From: Flavobacteriales bacterium
Lineage (GTDB): Bacteria > Bacteroidota > Bacteroidia > Flavobacteriales > BACL11
DNA length: 5,108 nucleotides
Reading direction: 5' to 3'
NCBI GenBank assembly: GCA_002710495.1
Contig: PAKE01000004.1
Coordinates: forward strand, 8,107-13,214
This document shows positions 1-5,108 of this stretch, one piece after another. The translations under genes were made by a program, and so were the position numbers. The notes beneath the pieces are model-generated. The model saw only the letters and a list, made by a program, of their open reading frames with translations, was not told the origin of the DNA and searched no databases. Positions within the stretch are counted from its first letter, which is position 1. Each line of letters starts with the position of its first letter.

Positions 1-339
1 ATTTTTGAAAGTATAATTTAAATTGAAACCAATAGAATTAAGATCAGTTTCAAATTTCTCATCTTCAGAAGCTTCTTCATGTAATTTTGCATTGGATGAA
101 AACAGGAATGAAAGATCTAGATCTTCAGAGAGATTTACCCTAATACCAGTATTAATTCCCATATTTCCTAATAAATAATTTCCTTCAGGGCCTTTTATGT
201 CACCTAGAGAATTATAATATCCTGAACCGATTGAAAACATAGGTTGAAAAGCATCTTTTGTAGGAACTTCATAGTTTCTGTTTTGTGCAAAAGACTGCGT
301 GCATATAAATAAAGTAAGTAGTAAAAATATTTTCTTCAT
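1..339 (-). CDS. Exported, probable outer-membrane beta-barrel protein (N-terminal part, cut by window edge)
   Basis: The open frame starts with ATG at 337-339 and stays open to base 1, giving 113 residues; the C-terminus lies outside the window. Residues 1-18 form a clear Sec signal peptide (MKK, then a hydrophobic core, ending SFA before QN), so the product should be exported. Cys13 lies inside the hydrophobic core in a poor lipobox context (LFIC), so a lipoprotein is less likely. The mature part has short stretches of alternating polar and hydrophobic residues, such as NTGIRVNLS (63-71), LDLSFLFSS (74-82) and GFNLNYTFK (104-112), separated by loops rich in Gly, Asn, Asp and Glu. That pattern suits antiparallel transmembrane beta-strands of an outer-membrane protein. 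No family was recognised and no function is claimed. It lies 65 bases downstream of the LOG-family gene and may have its own promoter. Confidence 0.75.
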   Translation of the reverse strand, partial: MKKIFLLLTLFICTQSFAQNRNYEVPTKDAFQPMFSIGSGYYNSLGDIKGPEGNYLLGNMGINTGIRVNLSEDLDLSFLFSSNAKLHEEASEDEKFETDLNSIGFNLNYTFKN

Positions 340-367
340 AATTAATAATTAGTTTTATACTAAGGCG

Positions 368-395
368 TAAAAATACTAAAAAATCAGAAAACAAA
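368..395 (-). promoter_or_regulatory. Weak Bacteroidota-type promoter candidate for the exported protein gene
   Basis: On the minus strand, TTTG (392-395) is followed after 16 bases by TATTTTTA (368-375). Bacteroidota housekeeping promoters carry TTTG or TTG near -33 and TAnnTTTG near -7. Here the -7 box misses the final G and the spacing is slightly short. In such AT-rich DNA this match can arise by chance. What favours it is its location in the only real intergenic gap, about 30 bases before a start codon. Confidence 0.15.
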
Positions 396-419
396 CTATT
401 TCTTTTAGAAATTAGGTTT
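378..419 (-). terminator. Possible weak intrinsic terminator at the end of the LOG-family gene
   Basis: On the minus strand the end of the gene can fold as AAAC (416-419) and ATTTCT (407-412), a three-base AAA loop (404-406), then AGAAAT (398-403) and GTTT (393-396), with unpaired bases between the inner and outer stems. Nine bases beyond the stem comes a run of six T (378-383). The stem is nearly all A-T, it overlaps the stop codon at 405-407, and the T-run is detached. It could therefore be a leaky terminator or chance structure. Confidence 0.2.
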
Positions 420-1115
420 CAAACCATATTTAGTGTAGAAATCATTAATAGTAGTTAAGGCTTCATCAGATGTGTCTACTAGTGAAAAAAGCTCTAGATC
501 TTCAGGACTAATATTTTTTTCCTTTGATAACATTGTTTTCTTAATCCAATCAATTAGTCCTGCCCAAAATGATTTTCCAACCAAAACAATTGGGAATTTT
601 CCTATTTTTTTGGTTTGTATTAAAGTGATTGCTTCAAATAGTTCATCAAGTGTACCCACGCCACCTGGCAATACGATAAAACCTTGAGCGTATTTTATAA
701 ACATTACTTTTCTAACAAAGAAATAATCAAAATTTATTAGTTTATCATTATCAATATATGGATTTGCAGATTGCTCGAAAGGAAGTTCAATATTTAATCC
801 TACAGATTTTCCTTCTCCTTTTTTTGCTCCTCTATTTGCAGCTTCCATAATTCCAGGACCTCCTCCAGTAATTACTCCATATCCATTTTGTGTAAGCTTA
901 TATGCTATCTCTTCTGCTAATTTATAATAAGGGTTTTCTTCAGTTGTTCTAGCAGAACCAAAGATAGAAACACAAGGTCCTATTTTTCCCATTGTATCAA
1001 ATCCTTCAACAAATTCTGACATGATCTTAAATATTTGCCATGAATCTTTAGTTTTTATTTCATTCCAACTTTTTTGGTCAAATGCTCTTCTAATTTTCTT
1101 CTCTTCTCTATTCAT
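405..1115 (-). CDS. TIGR00730/LOG-family Rossmann-fold protein, probable nucleotide 5'-monophosphate phosphoribohydrolase
   Basis: This 236-residue cytoplasmic protein carries the full LOG signature. GSAR at 53-56 and GGGPGIMEA at 84-92 form the nucleotide-phosphate binding part of a Rossmann fold. FFVRK (132-136) holds the conserved Arg, and PGGVGTLDE (150-158) holds the catalytic-type Glu158. Members characterised in plants and some bacteria hydrolyse the N-glycosidic bond of cytokinin riboside or AMP-like 5'-monophosphates, releasing ribose 5-phosphate. The physiological substrate in Bacteroidota is not established, so 'lysine decarboxylase', an older label for this family, should not be used. 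About 45 residues precede the core, including WNEIKTKDSWQIFKIM (17-32), which I recall as normal for flavobacterial members. The ATG at 1113-1115 lies 5 bases after the uvrA stop with no evident Shine-Dalgarno, so it probably shares the uvrA transcript. The stop is TAA at 405-407. Confidence 0.93.
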   Translation of the reverse strand: MNREEKKIRRAFDQKSWNEIKTKDSWQIFKIMSEFVEGFDTMGKIGPCVSIFGSARTTEENPYYKLAEEIAYKLTQNGYGVITGGGPGIMEAANRGAKKGEGKSVGLNIELPFEQSANPYIDNDKLINFDYFFVRKVMFIKYAQGFIVLPGGVGTLDELFEAITLIQTKKIGKFPIVLVGKSFWAGLIDWIKKTMLSKEKNISPEDLELFSLVDTSDEALTTINDFYTKYGLKPNF

Positions 1116-1123
1116 AATTCTTA
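1113..1123 (-). other. uvrA / LOG-family gene junction, 5-base gap
   Basis: The uvrA stop TAA (1121-1123) is followed by five bases and then the ATG of the LOG-family gene (1113-1115). There is no room for a separate promoter. The upstream bases are A-rich with no GGAGG-like element, which is usual for Bacteroidota leaders. Cotranscription is strongly implied. Confidence 0.8.
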
Positions 1124-3943
1124 ATTTTTTAATTCTTCTTTTAAGTACTTTGCAGTATAGCTAACCTTATTCTTTACGATTAATTCTGGTGTTCCGTTAC
1201 AAATTATTCTACCTCCTTTTTCCCCTCCTTCAGGGCCAATGTCAATAATATAGTCTGCGGTTTTTATTACATCAAGATTGTGTTCAATAATAATTACTGT
1301 ATTTCCTTGTTCTACTAGAATGTTGATAACCTTTAAAAGAATCTTTATATCTTCAAAATGTAATCCAGTAGTTGGTTCATCTAAAATATAAAGTGTATTC
1401 CCAGTACTTCTTTTTGATAGTTCAGAAGCTAGTTTTACTCTTTGAGCCTCACCTCCAGATAGAGTAGTAGCTGATTGTCCTAATCGGACATATCCCAAAC
1501 CAACATCTTGTAAAGTTTTTATTTTTCGGTGTATTAAAGGAATTTTTTCAAAGAAACTCGCAGCATGATTTATTGTCATATCCAAAACATCAGATATTGA
1601 TTTCCCTTTATATCTGATTTCTAAAGTTTCTCTATTATATCTTTTACCATTACAATTTTCACAATGTATCAATACATCAGGTAGGAAATTCATTTCTATA
1701 GTTTTCATTCCACCACCTTTACACTCTTCACATCTACCACTACTCACATTAAAAGAAAATCTACCAGATTTATACCCTCTAATTTTAGCTTCTGGTAATG
1801 AAGTGTAAAGATTTCTGATTTGAGAGAAAACATTACTGTAAGTAGCAGGATTTGATCTAGGTGATCTTCCAATTGGGGATTGATCAACTTCAATCACTTT
1901 ATCAATGTTTTCAATTCCAATAATTTTATTATGTGGAAGAGGTTCTTGTATACTTCTGAAGAAATATTTATTCAGAATAGGATAGAGGGTTTTATTAATT
2001 AGACTTGATTTTCCACTTCCAGAAACTCCAGTAATACAACAAAGAGTTCCTAAAGGAATTTCTAAATCTATATTTTTTAGATTATTTCCTTTAGCTCCCT
2101 TTAGTATAAGTTTTTTTCCATTTCCTTTTCTTCTTTTATTTGGTGTTTTAATGTTTCGTTTCCCGCTAATATATTCTGCAGTGGAATTCCTCCCTTTTAC
2201 AAATTGTTGAGATGATCCTGAGAAAGTTATTTCTCCACCATGAACTCCAGCATCAGGTCCTAGATCAACTACATAATCGGATTCTAAAATCATCTCCTTG
2301 TCGTGTTCTACAACAATTACAGAATTACCAACATCTCTTAATTCTTTTAAGGATTTTATTAATTTTTGGTTATCTCTATGATGTAGTCCTATACTTGGTT
2401 CATCTAGTATATATAATACATTTGTAAGCTGTGATCCGATTTGAGTAGCTAATCTGATTCTCTGAGATTCTCCTCCAGAAAGTGTTTTTGAACTTCTGTT
2501 TAATGTAAGATAATCTAAACCTACATCTAATATAAATTTGGTTCTTTTTTCTAGTTCTTTTAAGATTTGAGAAGCAATTTTCTTTTGTTGTTCGTTTAAG
2601 TCTTTCTCAACGGAAATTACCCAAGAATAGAACATTGAAATATCCATTGAGCTTAGTTCTTTAATATTTTTCTTTCCTACCTTATAACTAGTTGATTCTT
2701 TATTTAATCTACTTCCTCCGCAACTCTCGCAATTATATTCGCTCATATACTTGTTTGCCCATCTAGCAATTGACTTTACATAAGATAATTTCGATTGATC
2801 TTCAATAAAATTAATTATTCCATCAAACTGAATCTTATATTCTTTTGAAATCCCAGCACTTTTTAGCTTTACTAAGAAGTTTTCCTGTATTCCGTATAAT
2901 ATAGCATTTATTCCTTCTTTCTTTATTTCTTTTATTGGAGTAGTTAAATCAAAATTATATTTTTTACCAATTGACTCAATTTGTTTTAAAAACCACTTTG
3001 AGTTTTGTCCTTCAATTGCTGCAATTGCTCCTCTGTTAATACTTAATTTGTCATCAGGTATTATTTTTTTAATATCTGCTTTTTTATGAAAACCTAAACC
3101 ATTACAATCTTGGCAGGCTCCTTTTGGAGAATTGAAAGAGAAGTTATTGGGTTCCGGATTTTTATAGGCAATTCCAGTAGTAGGGCACATTATATTTTTA
3201 CTGAAATATCTGATTCCGTTCATATCATGATTTAGAACCATCATCACACCATCTCCATCTTTTAAAGCAGTTTTTATGGATGAAACAATTCGTTTATTAT
3301 TTTTTTTTGTAACTGTTAGTCTATCAATTACAATTTCTATATCATGTGTTACATATCTATCCAATTTCATTCCAGGAATAATATCTCGAATTTCTCCATC
3401 AATTCTGACTTTTACATAACCTTTTTTGAGTGTTTTTCTGAGTAAATCTCTATAATGTCCTTTTCTAGAACGAATAATAGGTGATAGGATACTTATTTTT
3501 TTATCTTTACAATCTGTTTGAATGAGATTAACAATTTGTTCATCAGTATATCTTACCATTTTTTCTCCGGTATTATAGGAGTATGCAATTCCTGCTCTCG
3601 AGAAAAGTAATCTTAAATAATCGTAGATTTCAGTAATTGTACCAACAGTAGATCGTGGGTTCCTATTAGTAGTTTTTTGTTCAATAGATACAACAGGACT
3701 AAGTCCAGTGATTTTGTCTACATCAGGTCTTTCTGTATTTCCTAAGAATTGTCTGGCATAGGCATTAAAAGTTTCTAAGTATCGTCTTTGTCCTTCTGCA
3801 TGAATGGTATCAAAAGCTAGTGATGATTTTCCACTACCACTTTTACCAGTAAATACAACTAACTTATTTCTAGGAAAAGAAAGGTCAATATTTTTCAGAT
3901 TATGTACTCTAGCTCCAATGACTTCTATTTTATCCTCTTTCAT
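1121..3943 (-). CDS. uvrA: Excinuclease ABC subunit A (UvrA), nucleotide excision repair damage sensor
   Basis: UvrA dimerises, scans DNA for bulky lesions and loads UvrB before UvrC incision. This 940-residue protein has the usual length and is complete. ATPase I has its Walker A at 33-41 (GKSGSGKSS), the signature LSGGESQ at 488-494 and Walker B DEP at 514-516. The long insertion between them holds the UvrB-binding and DNA-binding regions. ATPase II has its Walker A at 639-647 (GVSGSGKSS), the signature LSGGEAQ at 828-834 and DEP at 855-857. The C-terminal zinc module is intact, with Cys738, Cys741, Cys761 and Cys764. Another CxxC pair is at Cys405/Cys408. The N-terminal zinc finger is incomplete: Cys253, Cys277 and Cys280 are present, but Thr256 replaces the second Cys of the first pair. 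The CPxH motif usual soon after the RxG of the FSRAG segment (114-118) is also missing. The MKEDKIEVIGARVHNL start is typical of the family. The ATG directly abuts the upstream stop. No SOS-box-like operator was recognised upstream. Confidence 0.98.
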   Translation of the reverse strand: MKEDKIEVIGARVHNLKNIDLSFPRNKLVVFTGKSGSGKSSLAFDTIHAEGQRRYLETFNAYARQFLGNTERPDVDKITGLSPVVSIEQKTTNRNPRSTVGTITEIYDYLRLLFSRAGIAYSYNTGEKMVRYTDEQIVNLIQTDCKDKKISILSPIIRSRKGHYRDLLRKTLKKGYVKVRIDGEIRDIIPGMKLDRYVTHDIEIVIDRLTVTKKNNKRIVSSIKTALKDGDGVMMVLNHDMNGIRYFSKNIMCPTTGIAYKNPEPNNFSFNSPKGACQDCNGLGFHKKADIKKIIPDDKLSINRGAIAAIEGQNSKWFLKQIESIGKKYNFDLTTPIKEIKKEGINAILYGIQENFLVKLKSAGISKEYKIQFDGIINFIEDQSKLSYVKSIARWANKYMSEYNCESCGGSRLNKESTSYKVGKKNIKELSSMDISMFYSWVISVEKDLNEQQKKIASQILKELEKRTKFILDVGLDYLTLNRSSKTLSGGESQRIRLATQIGSQLTNVLYILDEPSIGLHHRDNQKLIKSLKELRDVGNSVIVVEHDKEMILESDYVVDLGPDAGVHGGEITFSGSSQQFVKGRNSTAEYISGKRNIKTPNKRRKGNGKKLILKGAKGNNLKNIDLEIPLGTLCCITGVSGSGKSSLINKTLYPILNKYFFRSIQEPLPHNKIIGIENIDKVIEVDQSPIGRSPRSNPATYSNVFSQIRNLYTSLPEAKIRGYKSGRFSFNVSSGRCEECKGGGMKTIEMNFLPDVLIHCENCNGKRYNRETLEIRYKGKSISDVLDMTINHAASFFEKIPLIHRKIKTLQDVGLGYVRLGQSATTLSGGEAQRVKLASELSKRSTGNTLYILDEPTTGLHFEDIKILLKVINILVEQGNTVIIIEHNLDVIKTADYIIDIGPEGGEKGGRIICNGTPELIVKNKVSYTAKYLKEELKN
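3296..3308 (-). repeat. A9 homopolymer tract inside uvrA
   Basis: Read on the coding strand this is nine A followed by TAAT, and it encodes Lys213-Lys214-Asn215-Asn216 of UvrA. It lies in the N-terminal half, before the DNA-binding zinc finger. Runs of this length are prone to replication or transcription slippage, and a one-base change would truncate UvrA. The same 13 bases occur again at 4568-4580. Confidence 0.9.
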
Positions 3944-3946
3944 CTA
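3941..3946 (-). other. Zero-gap TAG-ATG junction between the transglycosylase gene and uvrA
   Basis: The stop codon TAG (3944-3946) is directly followed by the uvrA ATG (3941-3943). A purine-rich GAAAAGAA lies a few bases upstream inside the transglycosylase gene and is at best a weak ribosome-binding site. The arrangement suits translational reinitiation or coupling, and uvrA cannot have its own promoter between the two genes. Confidence 0.8.
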
Positions 3947-4894
3947 GTTCTTTTCATTCTTAAAGATATTTATCTCATGTTCTTTTGGAATAATAATAGT
4001 GTATGTTTTCTCAGATTTATTTGTAAGTTTCTTGTCTCTGATCCAGGGGTTAAATTGTTTTAGGATTTTATAATTTATTCCTAAAATATCAGAATAAGCA
4101 AATAAATCAACATCTTTTTTTGAAAGTGAAACAGTTTTAGTTTCAATCTTTTTGTATAAATCTTGATCTCTTAATACAAAACCGTATTTACTTTTATTTT
4201 CAAAAATTTCCTTAATAGCTAATAATCTGAATACATATCTGGAAGTTTCCATTGGCAGATATAGATCATAATAATTGTTAGAATTTTGTTCTGTAGCTCT
4301 TCTTTGTAATCCATTCATCCCAACATTGTAGGAGGCTGCTGCCATTGTCCAACTCCCAAACTTATCGTAAGCATCTTGTAAATAATCACATGCAGCTTGT
4401 GTAGATATTTCTAAATTATACCTCTCATCAACTTCTGTATTAACTTCCATCCCTCTGTCTTTTGCAGTTCCTTTCATAAATTGCCAAAAACCAGTAGCTC
4501 CAGCTGGAGATACAACATTTTCTAGTCCACTTTCTATTATTGCTAAATACTTAAAGTCATTAGGAATATTATTTTTTTTTAGGATGGGCTCAATAATTGG
4601 AAAATATTTATTTGCCCTTTTAAAATAGAAAAGAGTGTTAGATTGCCAATACACATTTTTGTGAATTTCTTTATCATACCTTTCCCAAATATCTGCTGCA
4701 TAAATCGGGGTATATTCTTCAGCAAAACCGATTGAATCAGGAGTAGTAAGCGTATAGCTTCTGAAATAAGAATTAAATTCTTTCTGATGAATGTTATCTT
4801 TTATATTCTCTGTATTTTTCTCTGTACTAAGGAAATTAAAAGAAACAAGCGCAATTGTTAATAATGTAAACAATAAGACTAGTCTCTTTTTCAT
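3944..4894 (-). CDS. Exported lytic transglycosylase, MltD-like, with degenerate LysM-like C-terminus
   Basis: This 316-residue protein should cleave the glycan strands of peptidoglycan in the periplasm, forming 1,6-anhydro-muropeptides. Residues 1-22 are a signal peptide or N-terminal anchor (MKKR, then a long hydrophobic stretch). There is no lipobox Cys, unlike the lipoprotein MltD of E. coli, and no clear AxA cleavage site. The SLT domain spans about 95-230. It has the catalytic Glu121 in AIIESGLEN, then GATGFWQFM (132-140), AAASYNVG (185-192) and LPMETSRYVFR (213-223), all characteristic of family 1D enzymes. Residues about 252-303 look like one diverged LysM-type peptidoglycan-binding unit, with an ILGINYKILKQFNPW core and ending YTIIIP. 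The ATG (4892-4894) overlaps the epimerase stop by one base, and the stop TAG abuts uvrA. The enzyme class is secure; the exact subfamily is less so. Confidence 0.92.
   Translation of the reverse strand: MKKRLVLLFTLLTIALVSFNFLSTEKNTENIKDNIHQKEFNSYFRSYTLTTPDSIGFAEEYTPIYAADIWERYDKEIHKNVYWQSNTLFYFKRANKYFPIIEPILKKNNIPNDFKYLAIIESGLENVVSPAGATGFWQFMKGTAKDRGMEVNTEVDERYNLEISTQAACDYLQDAYDKFGSWTMAAASYNVGMNGLQRRATEQNSNNYYDLYLPMETSRYVFRLLAIKEIFENKSKYGFVLRDQDLYKKIETKTVSLSKKDVDLFAYSDILGINYKILKQFNPWIRDKKLTNKSEKTYTIIIPKEHEINIFKNEKN
4568..4580 (-). repeat. A9 homopolymer tract inside the transglycosylase gene
   Basis: On the coding strand this is nine A followed by TAAT, encoding Lys106-Lys107-Asn108-Asn109. 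It lies just before catalytic Glu121, so a slippage frameshift here would abolish enzyme activity. It is identical over 13 bases to the tract in uvrA at 3296-3308. Shared AT-rich codon usage (KKNN) explains the match better than any homology. Confidence 0.9.
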
Positions 4895-4896
4895 CA
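4892..4896 (-). other. TGATG stop/start overlap between rfbC and the transglycosylase gene
   Basis: The epimerase stop TGA (4894-4896) and the transglycosylase ATG (4892-4894) share one base in the sequence TGATG. This is a classic layout for translational coupling. It indicates that the transglycosylase is expressed from a promoter upstream of or within the sugar-nucleotide gene, outside or near the edge of this window. Confidence 0.85.
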
Positions 4897-5108
4897 GAAT
4901 TGAGTTTTAAAATTGGAAAATAGTTCAGAATTCTGATCTTTTACAGATATAATTGGATTCTTTATTTTCCAATCAATATTTAAATCAGTATCGTTCCACA
5001 TTAATGACCCCTCAGATTCTTTGTTATAAACACCACTACATTTGTACGAAAATATTGTATTATCTTCTAAAGTTGAAAATCCGTGAGCAAAGCCTGGAGG
5101 AATCCAAA
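4894..5108 (-). CDS. rfbC: dTDP-4-dehydrorhamnose 3,5-epimerase (C-terminal part, cut by window edge)
   Basis: Only the last 70 residues and the TGA stop are present; the start and the first part of the cupin barrel lie beyond base 5108. The visible part begins with WIPPGFAHGFSTLED, the family's conserved strand with its active-site-region His. It continues through FSYKCSGVYNKESEG, which includes the conserved Tyr residues in the position of the catalytic Tyr, then SLMWNDTDLNIDW near the end. This aligns from memory with RmlC/RfbC of enteric bacteria along its whole length. The enzyme epimerises C3 and C5 of dTDP-4-keto-6-deoxyglucose, the third step to dTDP-L-rhamnose used in surface polysaccharides. 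The other rml genes would be expected upstream but cannot be seen. A related epimerase making a different 6-deoxysugar cannot be excluded from the C-terminus alone. Confidence 0.93.
   Translation of the reverse strand, partial: WIPPGFAHGFSTLEDNTIFSYKCSGVYNKESEGSLMWNDTDLNIDWKIKNPIISVKDQNSELFSNFKTQF

Noticed and set aside
414..426. Short palindrome near GGTTTCAAACC in the 3' end of the LOG-family gene
   Set aside because: The arms are only four to five bases with almost no loop, too short for a terminator or operator by itself.
472..687. Open frame of 71 codons on the plus strand
   Set aside because: It lies wholly antisense to the LOG-family gene, has low-complexity Ser-rich composition and no recognisable domain. 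It is a shadow of the real gene.
405..1115. Lysine decarboxylase annotation for the LOG-family protein
   Set aside because: The PGGVGTLDE motif and Rossmann GGGPGIMEA belong to the LOG phosphoribohydrolase family, and no pyridoxal-phosphate enzyme features are present.
2212..2427. Open frame of 71 codons on the plus strand
   Set aside because: It is antisense to the conserved ATPase I signature and Walker B region of uvrA. Its Leu/His-rich composition is what the reverse complement of that region gives.
3944..4000. Possible SOS (LexA) operator or separate uvrA promoter just upstream of uvrA
   Set aside because: No CTGT-N8-ACAG-like or other convincing palindrome was seen, and this stretch is the coding end of the transglycosylase gene.
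1..5108. Mobile element, CRISPR array, tRNA or defence system
   Set aside because: No terminal inverted repeats, transposase or integrase motifs, regularly spaced repeats or tRNA-like folds were seen. Nearly every base is accounted for by five housekeeping or envelope genes.

Overview
This 5.1 kb window is an ordinary, densely coded piece of chromosome. It carries five genes or gene fragments, all on the minus strand, so transcription runs from high to low coordinates. The DNA is strongly AT-rich (by eye about 30% GC). The proteins are rich in Lys, Asn and Ile, the starts lack a clear Shine-Dalgarno sequence, and one exported protein has a signal peptide ending in the typical SFA|QN pattern. 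The UvrA and LOG-family proteins resemble, from memory, those of Flavobacteriia. Together this points to a low-GC, probably marine or aquatic member of the Bacteroidota, most likely Flavobacteriia or a close relative. That placement is inference.

In transcription order the layout is: (1) the 3' end of rfbC/rmlC, dTDP-4-dehydrorhamnose 3,5-epimerase (4894-5108, cut by the window edge); (2) an exported lytic transglycosylase of the MltD type (3944-4894), whose ATG shares one base with the epimerase stop; (3) uvrA, the damage-recognition ATPase of nucleotide excision repair (1121-3943), whose ATG directly follows the transglycosylase stop; (4) a TIGR00730/LOG-family Rossmann-fold protein (405-1115), starting 5 bases after the uvrA stop; (5) after a 65-base gap, the N-terminal 113 residues of an exported, probably beta-barrel envelope protein (1-339, cut by the window edge).

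The first four genes are packed so tightly that they almost certainly form one transcript, perhaps translationally coupled. They do not form an obvious single pathway: sugar-nucleotide synthesis and peptidoglycan cleavage belong to the envelope, UvrA repairs DNA, and the LOG protein acts on nucleotide monophosphates. The 65-base gap before the last gene is the only real intergenic space. It holds a weak hairpin followed by a T-run and a weak Bacteroidota-type promoter candidate.

I found no mobile element, CRISPR array, RNA gene or novel system. The points worth a second look are the one-base overlap and zero-base junction, apparent losses of metal-binding residues in the N-terminal half of UvrA, a degenerate LysM-like tail on the transglycosylase, and two identical A9-containing tracts inside coding sequence.
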